Source: Rhizobium sp. 18055 (GTDB taxonomy: Bacteria > Pseudomonadota > Alphaproteobacteria > Rhizobiales > Rhizobiaceae). From it: a DNA stretch of 64,000 nucleotides. Of this stretch, positions 17,114 to 25,833 are shown piece by piece (the first letter of the stretch is position 1; each line of letters begins with the position of its first letter). The translations under genes and the position numbers were made by a program. Where the stretch lies: the NCBI RefSeq assembly GCF_902706285.1, contig NZ_CACSKD010000005.1:298333-362332 (forward strand), given 5' to 3'. The notes below the pieces were generated by a model that was not told the DNA's origin, did not search any database, and saw nothing but the letters and a program-made list of their open reading frames with translations.

Positions 17114-19549
17114 TCAGCCGCGCAGGGCGCCGCCGGTGACCTTGGTGACGTTGGCGACGATCTTCTGGGTCAGCGCCTCGAAATCCTCGTCGGTCAGCGT
17201 GCGCTCGACCGGCTGGATCTGCACTTCGATGGCCACCGACTTCTTGCCTTCGCCAACCGACGCACCCTCGAAGATATCGAAGACGTTGACGCCTGCGACG
17301 AGCTTGCGGTCTGCACCGGACGCCGCCTTGATGATGGCGCCGGCTTCGACCGCCTTGTCGACGACAAAGGCGAAGTCGCGCTTGACCGCCTGGAACTGCG
17401 AAAGTTCCAGCGCCGGCTTGGTGCGGGTGGCCTTCTTCTTCGGCTCGGGCATGGCATCGACATAGACTTCGAAGCCGCAGAGCGCACCGGAAACGTCGAG
17501 CGCCTCCAGCGTCGAGGGATGGAACTCGCCGAAATAGCCGAGCACGACCTTCGGGCCCATCTTGATGGTGCCGGAACGGCCGGGGTGGTACCATTCGGGG
17601 CCGCCCTGCTCGACCTGGATATTGGTCATCGGCAGGCCGCAGGCTTCGATCACGGCCAGCGCATCGGCCTTGGCGTCGAAGACATCGACCGGCTTGCCGC
17701 CGCCCTTGGCCGCGTTCGACCACATGCGGCCGGACCCGTTCATCGAAGCGGTGCCGCGACGGATGCCGCCGGCAACGCGGCGCTGGCCTTCCGGCCTGTC
17801 GTTCTCATAGGTGCCGGAGACTTCGAAGATGGCGACGTCGCCAAAACCCTTGTCGGCATTGCGCTGGGCGGCGGTCAGCAGGCCCGGCAGCAGCGACGGG
17901 CGCATGTCCGACATGTCTGATGCGATCGGATTGGCAAGCTTCAGCGACGGCGCGCCGCCGCCAAACAGCTTGGCCTGATCTTCGGAGATGAACGACCAGT
18001 TGACCGCTTCCAGCATGCCGCGCGAGGCCAGTGCCCGCTTGGCGGTGCGGGTGCGGATCTGCAGCGTCGTCAGGATCTTGCCGTTGATGGCGACATGGCT
18101 TTCCAGCGGCGCCGGCTTGATGTTGTCGACGCCGTGGATGCGCATGACTTCTTCGACGAGATCGGCCTTGCCATCGACATCGGGACGCCAGGAGGGAACC
18201 GCGACCGAGACGCGTTCGTCAGCATTGGCACCGGAACCGGTGACCTTGAAGCCGAGGCGTTTCAGGATCTCGATGCTCTCCTGCGTGGAGACCTCGAGGC
18301 CTGTCAGGCGCTTGACCTCCGAGAAGGGGAAATCGACGATCTTCGGCTCGTAGCCCTTGTAGCCGACGACTTCCGCCTTGGCAGCTGTGCCGCCGCAGAA
18401 TTCGAGCACCAGTTCGGTGGTGCGCTCGAGGCCGGGGATCATGTATTCGGGATCGACGCCGCGTTCGAAGCGGTAGCGGGCATCGGTGATGATGCCGAGG
18501 CCGCGGCCGGACTTGGCGATGTTCATCGGGTCCCAGAGAGCCGATTCAATCAGCACGTCGGTGGTGTTTTCATCGCAGCCGGAATGCTCGCCGCCCATGA
18601 TGCCGCCGATCGATTCGATGCCGTTGTCGTCGGCGATGACGACATTGCCGGGACCGAGCTTGTATTCGCGCTGGTCGAGCGCCAGCACCGTCTCGCCGTC
18701 TTTCGCGCGGCGAACCGTGAGGTTGCCGTTGACCTTGGCGGCGTCGAAGACGTGCATCGGCCGCCCCTGGTCGAAGGTCATGTAATTGGTGATATCGACG
18801 AGTGCGTTGATCGGGCGCAGGCCGATGGCGAGCAGGCGCTGCTGCACCCATTTCGGGCTCGGGCCGTTTTTGACGCCGCGCACGAGGCGGAGCGCAAAGC
18901 CGGGGCAGAGCTTTGCGTCGTCGAGATCGAGCGTCACTCTGGTGGTGGTTTCTCCTTCGACAGTGAAGGTCGGCTTGGCCATCGTCTTCAGCGTGCCGAG
19001 GCCGGATGCGGCGAGATCGCGGGCGATGCCGTAGATCGAGGTGCAATCCGGGCGGTTCGGCGTCAGGTTGATCTCGATGACCGGATCGTCAAGATGGGCG
19101 TAAGCGGCATAGCTCTCGCCGACAGGTGCATCCTCGGGCAGATCGATGATGCCGTCATGGCTGTCGGAGATCTGCAGTTCCTTTTCCGAGCACATCATGC
19201 CGTGGCTCTCGACGCCACGGATGTTGCCGACGGCGAGCGTCACGTCGATGCCGGGAACGTAGACGCCGGGTGCCGCGAAGGCGCCGATCAGGCCGGCGCG
19301 CGCATTGGGTGCGCCGCAGACGACCTGGACGGGGGCGCCCTTGCCCGTGTCAACCGAGAGAACCTTGAGCCGATCGGCCTGCGGGTGCTTTTCGGCGGTG
19401 AGGATCTTGGCAATGACGAAGGGCTTGAACGCCGCCTTGTCATCGACATCCTCGACCTCAAGACCGATCTCGGTCAGGCGCACGCAGATTTCATCGAGGG
19501 TGGCTTCGGTTTCAAGGTGATCCTTGAGCCAGGAGAGTGTGAATTTCAT
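17114..19549 (-). CDS. pheT: Phenylalanine-tRNA ligase beta subunit
   Basis: Beta subunit of the alpha2-beta2 phenylalanyl-tRNA synthetase; carries tRNA binding and editing. The 811-residue chain has the full domain set: EMAP II-like tRNA-binding domain (about 39-150, with [11 protein letters not shown]), B3/B4 editing domain ([21 protein letters not shown], then [21 protein letters not shown]), B5 domain with [12 protein letters not shown] at its end, the synthetase-like core, and a C-terminal ferredoxin-fold anticodon-binding domain ([19 protein letters not shown]). It is the last gene of the pheS-DUF4160-DUF2442-pheT cluster; 37 bases separate it from the DUF2442 gene. Confidence 0.97.
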   Translation of the reverse strand: MKFTLSWLKDHLETEATLDEICVRLTEIGLEVEDVDDKAAFKPFVIAKILTAEKHPQADRLKVLSVDTGKGAPVQVVCGAPNARAGLIGAFAAPGVYVPGIDVTLAVGNIRGVESHGMMCSEKELQISDSHDGIIDLPEDAPVGESYAAYAHLDDPVIEINLTPNRPDCTSIYGIARDLAASGLGTLKTMAKPTFTVEGETTTRVTLDLDDAKLCPGFALRLVRGVKNGPSPKWVQQRLLAIGLRPINALVDITNYMTFDQGRPMHVFDAAKVNGNLTVRRAKDGETVLALDQREYKLGPGNVVIADDNGIESIGGIMGGEHSGCDENTTDVLIESALWDPMNIAKSGRGLGIITDARYRFERGVDPEYMIPGLERTTELVLEFCGGTAAKAEVVGYKGYEPKIVDFPFSEVKRLTGLEVSTQESIEILKRLGFKVTGSGANADERVSVAVPSWRPDVDGKADLVEEVMRIHGVDNIKPAPLESHVAINGKILTTLQIRTRTAKRALASRGMLEAVNWSFISEDQAKLFGGGAPSLKLANPIASDMSDMRPSLLPGLLTAAQRNADKGFGDVAIFEVSGTYENDRPEGQRRVAGGIRRGTASMNGSGRMWSNAAKGGGKPVDVFDAKADALAVIEACGLPMTNIQVEQGGPEWYHPGRSGTIKMGPKVVLGYFGEFHPSTLEALDVSGALCGFEVYVDAMPEPKKKATRTKPALELSQFQAVKRDFAFVVDKAVEAGAIIKAASGADRKLVAGVNVFDIFEGASVGEGKKSVAIEVQIQPVERTLTDEDFEALTQKIVANVTKVTGGALRG

Positions 19550-19586
19550 TGTGTTGTTCTCGTCTCAAAAATCATCAATTGGTCGG

Positions 19587-19862
19587 TCAGGCAGCTTTTT
19601 CCGGGGCCGTCGCGCCGGGAGCCTTGATGCCCAGGAACATGCTTTTAACCGAAATACCCTCGTCGATCGCGGTCCACCAAATTCCTTCGTACATCAGTTC
19701 GATGTCGTTCAGTTCGCCAGCGTCGAGTTCCGAAAGAAAGGGATACCACCAAAGCGGCGTTGCGATGACGCGGCCGTCAGCGAGAGCAACGTAGACTTCG
19801 CCGTCGGCGCACCAAGCGCGGACTGGTTTCATTTCGTCGGTTTCAAAGGCCAAAGAAGTCAT
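19587..19862 (-). CDS. DUF2442 protein (possible antitoxin partner)
   Basis: A 91-residue DUF2442 protein: MKPVRAWCADGEVYVALADGRVIATPLWWYPFL followed by LNDIELMYEGIWWTAIDEGISVKSML-like end matches the family closely. DUF2442 proteins commonly pair with DUF4160 proteins, and such pairs are listed among predicted toxin-antitoxin modules, although the mechanism is not established. It overlaps the end of the DUF4160 gene. The start is uncertain: GTG 19874, ATG 19862 or ATG 19832 are all in frame. The pair sits between pheS and pheT. Confidence 0.82.
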   Translation of the reverse strand: MTSLAFETDEMKPVRAWCADGEVYVALADGRVIATPLWWYPFLSELDAGELNDIELMYEGIWWTAIDEGISVKSMFLGIKAPGATAPEKAA

Positions 19863-20067
19863 CCCATTCGTCACGATGCTCAGATGCCACCGTGAGTAGC
19901 CTGCCGATTTCCTGATCAGTATACCCTTTGTTCTGCGCGACTTCCAAACTCTTCAACCAGACCTTCAGGGACTTTCCATCCTTGACGATATGGACATGCG
20001 GTGGTTCGCCTACGTCCAGTGCGTAGAACCTGAACTTGTAGCCATGCCAGATCAGCAAGGTCGGCAT
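19843..20067 (-). CDS. DUF4160 protein (possible toxin partner)
   Basis: A 74-residue protein with the DUF4160 pattern: MPTLLIWHGYKFRFYALDVGEPPHVHI (a short beta sheet with the EPPHVHV core) and the helix ENKGYTDQEIG-like segment (VAQNKGYTDQEIGRLL) ending in EWDDFF. It starts 4 bases after the pheS stop codon and overlaps the DUF2442 gene, so it is co-transcribed with the phenylalanyl-tRNA synthetase genes. Its function is unknown; a toxin-antitoxin role with DUF2442 is a prediction from family pairing. Confidence 0.85.
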   Translation of the reverse strand: MPTLLIWHGYKFRFYALDVGEPPHVHIVKDGKSLKVWLKSLEVAQNKGYTDQEIGRLLTVASEHRDEWDDFFGL

Positions 20068-20071
20068 CGTC

Positions 20072-21154
20072 TTAGGCGCTCAACCCGCCGAACAGCGTCG
20101 GCATATCGAGCGGGCGGAAGCCGTAATGGGTCATCCAGCGGACGTCGGCGTTGAAGAAGTCGCGCAGGTCGGGCATGCCGTATTTCAGCATGGCGATGCG
20201 GTCGAGCCCCATGCCCCAGGCAAAGCCCTGATATTCGTCCGGATCGAGCCCGCCCGCGCGCAGCACGTTCGGGTGCACCATGCCGCAGCCGAGGATCTCC
20301 ATCCAGTCGGTGCCTTCGCCGAACTTGACGATCGGGCCGGTGCGGTCGCACTGGATGTCGACTTCGAAGGATGGCTCGGTGAACGGGAAGAAGGACGGGC
20401 GGAAGCGCATCGTGACGCTGTCGACCTCGAAGAAGGTCTTGCAGAATTCTTCCAGCACCCAGCGGATATTGGCGACATTGGCCTTCTTGTCGACGACCAG
20501 GCCCTCGACCTGATGGAACATCGGCGAATGGGTGGCGTCGCTGTCCTGGCGGTAGGTCTTGCCGGGGATGATGATGCGGATCGGCGGCTTCTGGGCTTCC
20601 ATGGTGCGCACCTGCACCGGCGAGGTATGGGTGCGCAGAACCTTGCGCTCGCCATTCTCATCCGGGTTGAAGAAGAAGGTGTCGTGCATCTCGCGGGCCG
20701 GGTGGCCTTCGGGGAAGTTCAGCGCCGTGAAGTTATAATAGTCGGTCTCGACGTCGGGACCCTCGGCGATCGAGAAGCCCATATCGCCGAAGATCGCGGT
20801 GATCTCGTCGACGATCTGGCTGATCGGGTGGATGCGGCCGCGCTCGGCTGGCGACGAGCGCACCGGCAGCGACACATCGACGGTCTCGGCCTTCAGCCGG
20901 GCATCGATTGCCGCCTTCTTGAGGTCCGCCTTGCGGGCATTGATCGCCTCGGTCACCACTGTTTTCAGCGCGTTGATCTGCGCCCCGCGGGTCTGGCGCT
21001 CTTCCGGCGACATGGCGCCGAGCGTCTTCAACAGTTCGGACACCGAGCCCTTCTTGCCGAGCGCTGCGACGCGCACCGCCTCGATGGCGGGTTCGTCTGT
21101 CGCGGCTGCGACGTCGGACAGGAGTTGCTTTTCCAGAGTTGCGAGTTCGGTCAT
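20072..21154 (-). CDS. pheS: Phenylalanine-tRNA ligase alpha subunit
   Basis: Catalytic alpha subunit of phenylalanyl-tRNA synthetase, 360 residues. An N-terminal coiled coil (about 1-90) is followed by the class II core: [25 protein letters not shown], the motif 2 region with [18 protein letters not shown] and [21 protein letters not shown], and motif 3 [18 protein letters not shown] near the C-terminus. With PheT it charges tRNA-Phe. It is the first gene of the cluster pheS-DUF4160-DUF2442-pheT, 54 bases after the kinase-like gene. Confidence 0.97.
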   Translation of the reverse strand: MTELATLEKQLLSDVAAATDEPAIEAVRVAALGKKGSVSELLKTLGAMSPEERQTRGAQINALKTVVTEAINARKADLKKAAIDARLKAETVDVSLPVRSSPAERGRIHPISQIVDEITAIFGDMGFSIAEGPDVETDYYNFTALNFPEGHPAREMHDTFFFNPDENGERKVLRTHTSPVQVRTMEAQKPPIRIIIPGKTYRQDSDATHSPMFHQVEGLVVDKKANVANIRWVLEEFCKTFFEVDSVTMRFRPSFFPFTEPSFEVDIQCDRTGPIVKFGEGTDWMEILGCGMVHPNVLRAGGLDPDEYQGFAWGMGLDRIAMLKYGMPDLRDFFNADVRWMTHYGFRPLDMPTLFGGLSA

Positions 21155-21208
21155 GTTTTCCTGCCTTAGGGGCGTCGGTCTTTGAAATGCGTCAGTCTTG
21201 TCGATTGT

Positions 21209-22045
21209 TCACGAAACATGCTTGAGATAGCTGGTCGCCACGATGAAACGTCGCAGATCACTACCCATGTGCAGGCGGCCAATCAACCGGGCAGTTGACA
21301 AAAACGCCCCGAGGAAGCCGGTAAGCTTGCGCAGTTCGGCAATCGCCTGCGGCGGCGCGGTTTCGGCCCAGGCATTGTAGGCCCGGTCATGGGTCTTTTT
21401 GCCGAGCTTGGCACGGGTCGCCACCTGCAGGAACAGCAGCCAGATATCACGCGCCTGCGCCACTTCCAGCGGCATCACCCTGTCCGGCTCTTCCTCGAAA
21501 TCCATGAAGCCGATGCGACCATCCTTCAGGAACATGTCGCGTGGATAGGGCCGGCCGTGACACAGGCCCTTTTGATGCAGCCGGCCGAGATCGGCGGCGC
21601 AATGCACCAGCATGTCGTCATGGGCTTGCGGATCCTGCTCGCGGACCGCCCAAAGCTGGCTGTCAACGGTATCGCCGGCATCACTGAAGACCACGGCAGC
21701 ACCGGAGGAATAGATGACGCGGGCGGTCGGTACGTCCTTTGCCGCGAACTGGCCGATACGGCGGATTTCCCGCGCCGCCATGCCTTCATCGGCCAAGAGC
21801 GGCGACGGGCGCAGGAAGGGCGCGCGGATCAGATTGGCGAGCATGCGCTGCAGCGCCACCCAGCGCGGCGCGCTCTCCGTGCCATAGCGCTTGATCCAGA
21901 CCGCGCCGCTCGACAGGGCCACGCGCTCGACCCGCTTGGAGCCGCTGAGCAGCGCTGCGAGCAGGACCGGAACGTCCTCTTCGCGCAAGCCCCGATCTCG
22001 GAGCAGGTCCTGATCGGCCGACAGATTGTCGAAATCGTTCGCCAT
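21209..22045 (-). CDS. Kinase-like (WaaP/RIO-type fold) protein
   Basis: A 278-residue protein with protein-kinase-fold signs: a lysine in AVWIKRYG, the catalytic-loop-like segment LGRLHQKGLCHGRPYPRDMFL and the DFG-like IGFMDFEEEPDRVM. The catalytic loop has HGRPYPRD in place of HxDxxxxN, as in lipopolysaccharide-core (WaaP/KdkA-like) relatives, so catalysis is uncertain. ATG 22045 is chosen because the upstream frame runs through the rplT terminator. It lies between rplT and pheS on the same strand, directly after that terminator, and may share a transcript with pheS. Substrate unknown. Confidence 0.6.
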   Translation of the reverse strand: MANDFDNLSADQDLLRDRGLREEDVPVLLAALLSGSKRVERVALSSGAVWIKRYGTESAPRWVALQRMLANLIRAPFLRPSPLLADEGMAAREIRRIGQFAAKDVPTARVIYSSGAAVVFSDAGDTVDSQLWAVREQDPQAHDDMLVHCAADLGRLHQKGLCHGRPYPRDMFLKDGRIGFMDFEEEPDRVMPLEVAQARDIWLLFLQVATRAKLGKKTHDRAYNAWAETAPPQAIAELRKLTGFLGAFLSTARLIGRLHMGSDLRRFIVATSYLKHVS

Positions 22046-22078
22046 GGTCCTGGCGTCCTCATCCTGGTCAAAACGAAA

Positions 22079-22109
22079 AAACCCGCGCAAGCCTGGCCAG
22101 CGCGGGTTT
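22079..22109 (-). terminator. Rho-independent terminator of rpmI-rplT
   Basis: On the minus strand a 10-base stem (AAACCCGCGC/GCGCGGGTTT, 11-base loop) is followed by a T-rich run, 36 bases after the rplT stop codon. It separates the ribosomal protein genes from the kinase-like gene. Confidence 0.88.
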
Positions 22110-22144
22110 CAAATCATCGAAGCGAATGTTCTGAGAGCGCCGGC

Positions 22145-22549
22145 TTAGTTGACCGCTGCTTCAAACTCGTTCTTCGTGCCGGCATCCTTCAGGTACTCGA
22201 GAGCCTTCTTGGAGGCTGCAACGAGGGCACCGAATGCTTCCGGCTCATGGATTGCCATGTCGGACAGAACCTTACGGTCAACTTCGATGCCAGCCTTGTT
22301 CAGGCCGTCGATGAAGCGGCCGTAGGTGAGGCCGAATTCGCGGACAGCAGCGTTGATGCGCTGGATCCACAGAGCGCGGAAGTTGCGCTTGTTGATCTTG
22401 CGGTCGCGGTAAGCGTACTGCTTGGAGCGGTCAACCGCAGCCTTTGCGGCGCGGATGGTGTTCTTGCGGCGGCCGTAGAAGCCCTTGGCCTGCTTCAGAA
22501 CCTTCTTGTGCTTGGCGTGGGCGGTAACGCCTCTTTTTACGCGTGCCAT
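22145..22549 (-). CDS. rplT: 50S ribosomal protein L20
   Basis: L20, an early-assembly 23S rRNA-binding protein of the large subunit, 134 residues. It starts [20 protein letters not shown] and continues with [17 protein letters not shown] and [21 protein letters not shown], all highly conserved. It is co-transcribed with rpmI 36 bases upstream. In several bacteria L20 represses its own operon by binding the leader; the long rpmI leader here is compatible with this, but the binding structure was not identified. Confidence 0.98.
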   Translation of the reverse strand: MARVKRGVTAHAKHKKVLKQAKGFYGRRKNTIRAAKAAVDRSKQYAYRDRKINKRNFRALWIQRINAAVREFGLTYGRFIDGLNKAGIEVDRKVLSDMAIHEPEAFGALVAASKKALEYLKDAGTKNEFEAAVN

Positions 22550-22585
22550 GTCATGATCTCCTTAATATACAGCGGGCGAAGGGTC

Positions 22586-22789
22586 TTAGCGACCGTTCGG
22601 CAAATAGTTCTTGATGACCTTGATACCGTCCGGCTTCGCCAGAACCATGGTACCGCGTGCATCGCGAATGAACTTGTTGCTGCGCTTGATCATGCCGTGG
22701 CGCTTGCCAGCAGCGGCGGCCTTGACCTTGCCGGTTGCGGTGATCTTGAACCGCTTCTTGGCAGAGGACTTCGTCTTCATCTTGGGCAT
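22586..22789 (-). CDS. rpmI: 50S ribosomal protein L35
   Basis: L35 of the large ribosomal subunit, 67 residues: [20 protein letters not shown], then [20 protein letters not shown] and the alphaproteobacterial end [19 protein letters not shown] supplies the ribosome binding site. It is the first gene of rpmI-rplT, which has its own promoter and is separated from infC by a terminator. Confidence 0.98.
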   Translation of the reverse strand: MPKMKTKSSAKKRFKITATGKVKAAAAGKRHGMIKRSNKFIRDARGTMVLAKPDGIKVIKNYLPNGR

Positions 22790-22984
22790 TTTGCTACTCC
22801 ATTTCTGATCCCCCGACCGCCTTTCAGAAGACTCGCTTCAAAAGAAGCCTTCTCGCGATGCCCGGTTTCCCGGTCGTCGCAACAAGTGCGGGAGCGTTTG
22901 TTGTTGATCTGCGGCTCCGGTGATGAACCGTTCCGCAAGCATTCGAAACTGCCACGGCATGCCCTGCCGGTCAGTTCGGACGCG

Positions 22985-23013
22985 CGCTTATAACCGCAGC
23001 GTCACAAAAGTGC
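22985..23013 (-). promoter_or_regulatory. Probable sigma-70 promoter of rpmI-rplT
   Basis: On the minus strand TTGCAC (23013-23008) and TATAAG (22990-22985) are separated by exactly 17 bases. Transcription would start near 22978, giving a leader of about 190 bases. Confidence 0.7.
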
Positions 23014-23103
23014 AACGGGGCGGAGCAAGGATTCTCGATCGACGGTCGCAGGCAGCATCTTTGCCGCCTGGTCGCGCCTAAACCGCGTGAAACCGGCATG
23101 GCA

Positions 23104-23136
23104 CAAAATACAAAAGCCGCCCTTGCGGACGGCTTT
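23104..23136 (-). terminator. Rho-independent terminator of infC
   Basis: On the minus strand a 10-base stem (AAAGCCGTCC/GGGCGGCTTT, one G-U pair) closed by a GCAA tetraloop is followed by TTTTGTATTTTG. It begins 23 bases after the infC stop. The tail sequence recurs in the dnaJ terminator. Confidence 0.9.
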
Positions 23137-23159
23137 GATGCACTGAGGACGGGCGCGCG

Positions 23160-23696
23160 TTACTTCGGCGCGAGAACCATCATCATCTGGCGGCCTTCAA
23201 GCTTCGGCTCGGCTTCGACCTTGGCATATTCCAACGTGTCGGCCTTGACCTGCTGCAAAAGCTTCATGCCGAGTTCCTGGTGGGCCATTTCGCGGCCACG
23301 GAACTTCAGCGTCACCTTTACCTTGTCGCCTTCTTCGAAGAAGCGACCCATCGCCTTCATCTTCACCTCATAGTCATGGGTGTCGATGTTCGGGCGCATC
23401 TTGATTTCTTTGACTTCGACGATCTTCTGCTTCTTGCGCGCCTCGGCGGCCTTCTTCTGGTTCGCGTATTTCAGCTTGCCCAGATCGAGGATCTTGCACA
23501 CAGGCGGTTCGGCATTCGGGGAAATTTCCACCAGATCGAGGCCGGCGTCTTCCGCCATCTTCAATGCCTCGTCGGTCGCCACGACGCCTAAATTCTGTCC
23601 TTCAGCATCGATCAGCTGAATCTTGGGAATGCGAATGTCCCGGTTCGAGCGCGGCCCATCCTTCACGGGCGCGTCGGTTTTAAAAGGTCTGCGAAT
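23160..23696 (-). CDS. infC: Translation initiation factor IF-3, AUU start
   Basis: IF-3 binds the 30S subunit, prevents premature 50S joining and checks start-codon pairing. The core is unmistakable: [62 protein letters not shown] and [20 protein letters not shown]- or GTG-initiated frames would begin at GTG 23666 and lack ten conserved residues; starting at ATT 23696 restores [17 protein letters not shown], typical of alphaproteobacterial IF-3, and AGGAG lies 9 bases upstream. The resulting 178 residues match the usual length. An AUU start underlies infC autoregulation in E. coli, and the same is inferred here. Confidence 0.93.
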   Translation of the reverse strand: MRRPFKTDAPVKDGPRSNRDIRIPKIQLIDAEGQNLGVVATDEALKMAEDAGLDLVEISPNAEPPVCKILDLGKLKYANQKKAAEARKKQKIVEVKEIKMRPNIDTHDYEVKMKAMGRFFEEGDKVKVTLKFRGREMAHQELGMKLLQQVKADTLEYAKVEAEPKLEGRQMMMVLAPK

Positions 23697-23744
23697 GGTC
23701 GTATTCTCCTCGCGTTGTTTCGGATTGCTGCAGCGGGTCGCCTC

Positions 23745-23750
23745 TATATA
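23745..23750 (-). promoter_or_regulatory. Possible -10 element of infC
   Basis: TATATA on the minus strand, about 50 bases upstream of the infC start. No convincing -35 hexamer is placed at 16-18 bases, so confidence is low. Confidence 0.3.
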
Positions 23751-23873
23751 AGGAGGACAAACCTAGTTTCGCCATCGCTGCAGCCAAGTCATTAGCACGC
23801 TTTAGCGGAAAAATCACCTGCTGTCAGCCTCTCAAGAATCTGTTTTATAGGCGAAAACAAACGGAGTTCCGCC

Positions 23874-24752
23874 ATGTCCGACGCCAATCCCGCCCCCGAG
23901 CATCAATTCCTGACCGTCGGCGATGGCGCCGCCGCGCGCGAGATCGCCTATATCAATCGCTGCGGCACGAAGGGCGCCAGCGCGCCGACGCTCGTTTGGT
24001 TATCCGGGTACCGATCCGACATGAGCGGCAGCAAGGCGGTCGAACTCGACCGGATGGCGGCGGAAGAGGGGCTTGCCTGCATCCGTCTCGACTATTCCGG
24101 CCACGGCCTTTCCGGCGGCGTCTTTCGGGACGGGACGATTTCGCGCTGGCTCGAGGAGGCGCTGGCCGTGCTTCTGCATCTGGCGCCCGCGCGCGTCGTC
24201 CTCGTCGGATCGTCGATGGGCGGCTGGATCGCGCTCAGGCTGGCGCAGGAACTGGCGGCCAGGGCGGCAGGCGCACCCGAACTTGAGGGGCCTAAACTTG
24301 AGGGCCCCAAACTTGAGGGCCCCAGACTCGAGGGGCCCAGACTCGAGGGCCCCAGACTCGATGGAATGGTGCTGATCGCGCCGGCGCCCGACTTCACCTA
24401 TGAGTTGATCGAGCCGAACCTGACGCAGACGGAACAGGCCTCGCTTGCCGAGCGCGGTTTCTTCGAGGAGCACTCCGACTACAGCCCGGAGCCGAACATC
24501 TTCACCCGGGCGCTGATCGAGGACGGCCGGCAGAACCGGGTGCTGACCGGGATGATCGAGACCGGGTGCCCGGTTCATATCCTGCAGGGGATGAAGGACC
24601 CGGATGTGCCATACCAGCACGCCATGAAACTGATCGAGCACCTTCCGGCCGACGACGTGGTGCTGACATTTATTCGTGATGGAGACCACCGGCTGTCGCG
24701 CCCGCAGGATATCGAGCGCATGCTTCTGGCCGTCAAAACGCTTGTTCGCTGA
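23874..24752 (+). CDS. Alpha/beta hydrolase with LEGP(K/R) repeat insert
   Basis: A 292-residue alpha/beta hydrolase. LVWLSGYRSDMSGSKA and RLDYSGHGLSGG form the oxyanion and early-strand region, the nucleophile is S114 in VGSSMGG, the acid is likely in GMKDPDVPY and the His in GDHRLS. It resembles the ABHD10-type thioesterase/esterase group. Between the nucleophile elbow helix and strand 6 (residues 137-161) it carries five copies of L-E-G-P-K/R encoded by a 15-base tandem repeat; without them the chain would have normal length for the family. GGAGTTCCGCC supplies the ribosome binding site. Substrate unknown. Confidence 0.85.
   Translation: MSDANPAPEHQFLTVGDGAAAREIAYINRCGTKGASAPTLVWLSGYRSDMSGSKAVELDRMAAEEGLACIRLDYSGHGLSGGVFRDGTISRWLEEALAVLLHLAPARVVLVGSSMGGWIALRLAQELAARAAGAPELEGPKLEGPKLEGPRLEGPRLEGPRLDGMVLIAPAPDFTYELIEPNLTQTEQASLAERGFFEEHSDYSPEPNIFTRALIEDGRQNRVLTGMIETGCPVHILQGMKDPDVPYQHAMKLIEHLPADDVVLTFIRDGDHRLSRPQDIERMLLAVKTLVR
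24282..24356 (+). repeat. Five in-frame 15-base tandem repeats
   Basis: Units start at 24282, 24297, 24312, 24327 and 24342; the variants are CTTGAGGGGCCTAAA, CTTGAGGGCCCCAAA, CTTGAGGGCCCCAGA, CTCGAGGGGCCCAGA and CTCGAGGGCCCCAGA. A sixth degraded unit (CTCGATGG) follows. The multiple of three keeps the hydrolase frame, so copy-number change would alter only loop length. Confidence 0.95.
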
Positions 24753-24942
24753 CGCCCGGACGGTACACCGCGCGAACGCTGCCTGATTTTCAAGCGATTT
24801 CAAACCGTTGGCTCGCCTATTGCCTGGCATATGGCGAGCGCAGCGTTGATCGCGGCTGAAAAGTCCTAACGCATTTTAACTATGTTCACCGCTTCTCACC
24901 CCCTCCTCATAAGTAGTGATTGACTCTGCGCGCCCCTCTCCG

Positions 24943-24957
24943 TTAACTTTTTGTTAA
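24943..24957. promoter_or_regulatory. CtrA-type box upstream of the LapG-like gene
   Basis: TTAACTTTTTGTTAA matches TTAA-N7-TTAA exactly. It lies 30 bases upstream of the GTG start of the transglutaminase-like protease gene in an AT-rich stretch. CtrA is the cell-cycle master regulator of alphaproteobacteria; binding here is inferred. Confidence 0.5.
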
Positions 24958-24987
24958 TAAATAAAGGGCGATGCAAGGATACTGGGC

Positions 24988-25587
24988 GTGCGGATCAAGG
25001 GTTTCCTGTTGGCCATGATGGCCACGTTTGCGATGTCGACTGCCGCAACGCCGGCCGCGACCAACACCCTGTCGATGGTCACCGGCGCCGCCACGTCTCA
25101 GCCGATCGGCCATTACGAATTCTGCCAGAGCCATCGCAACGAATGCGGCGCAAACCGCAACGTCAATTCCGTCGATATGACCGATGCCAAGTGGGAACTT
25201 GTCCGCTTCGTCAACAATGTCGTCAACACCACGATCACGCCGATGACCGACAAGGAAATCTACGGCAAGGACGAGGTCTGGGCCTATCCGACCACCGCCG
25301 GCGACTGCGAAGACTTCGCATTGCTGAAGCGCCGCATCCTGATCCAGCGCGGCTTTTCGCCGGCCAACCTGCTGATGACCGTCGTGCGCAAGCCCGATGG
25401 CGAAGGTCATGCGATCCTGACGCTGCGCACCACCCGGGGCGACTTCGTGCTCGACAACCTGGCATCGACAGTCAAGCCATGGTTCGACACCAACTATTCC
25501 TTCATCAAGCGCCAGTCGAGCGCCAATGCCGGCCGCTGGGTCACCATCGAAAACGGCCGCGACGTGCTGGTCGGCGCGCTGAAGTAG
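24988..25587 (+). CDS. Transglutaminase-like cysteine protease (BTLCP/LapG-like)
   Basis: A 199-residue exported protein: an N-terminal signal peptide (MRIKGFLLAMMATFAMSTAA) precedes a BTLCP domain. The catalytic triad is visible as C107 in AGDCEDFALLKR, H141 in GEGHAILTL and D156 in FVLDNL. LapG, the studied member, is a calcium-dependent periplasmic protease that releases biofilm adhesins and is controlled by c-di-GMP through LapD; no LapD or adhesin gene is adjacent, so that role is only possible. The start is a GTG, preceded by AAGGAT. Confidence 0.88.
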   Translation: MRIKGFLLAMMATFAMSTAATPAATNTLSMVTGAATSQPIGHYEFCQSHRNECGANRNVNSVDMTDAKWELVRFVNNVVNTTITPMTDKEIYGKDEVWAYPTTAGDCEDFALLKRRILIQRGFSPANLLMTVVRKPDGEGHAILTLRTTRGDFVLDNLASTVKPWFDTNYSFIKRQSSANAGRWVTIENGRDVLVGALK

Positions 25588-25833
25588 CTTGTCCTCTCTC
25601 TCGCGCAAACCCCAACGACTCCCTTACCGCTGTGAACGTCACAGCGGTCAAGCGTATGGACCTAATTGAATGCGAGCGACTGCGTACTCGCCGAGGGAGG
25701 GCGTAACTCCCGGAGCGCGCAGGCTATGGATGACCCAGAACACGCAAGCGGTCTTCAGGAACCAAAAGTCCCTACGGCCTTTTGCTCGAAACGCACTTTG
25801 AGCTCAGGTCATACGCGAAGGATTCCCATTTTT

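Larger units (their letters stand above)
22790..23159. other. infC-rpmI gap: terminator, promoter and long leader
   Basis: This 370-base region contains no gene. From the infC side it holds the infC terminator (23104-23136), the rpmI promoter (22985-23013) and then a leader of about 190 bases. A leader of this length before rpmI is in keeping with translational feedback by L20 known in other bacteria. Confidence 0.6.

Noticed and set aside
18095..19627. 510-codon plus-strand frame
   Set aside because: Antisense to pheT and without start signal or similarity.
25666..25833. N-terminal extension of the CdiI-type gene
   Set aside because: The 56 extra codons show no similarity to the family and a better start with a ribosome binding site exists at 25834.
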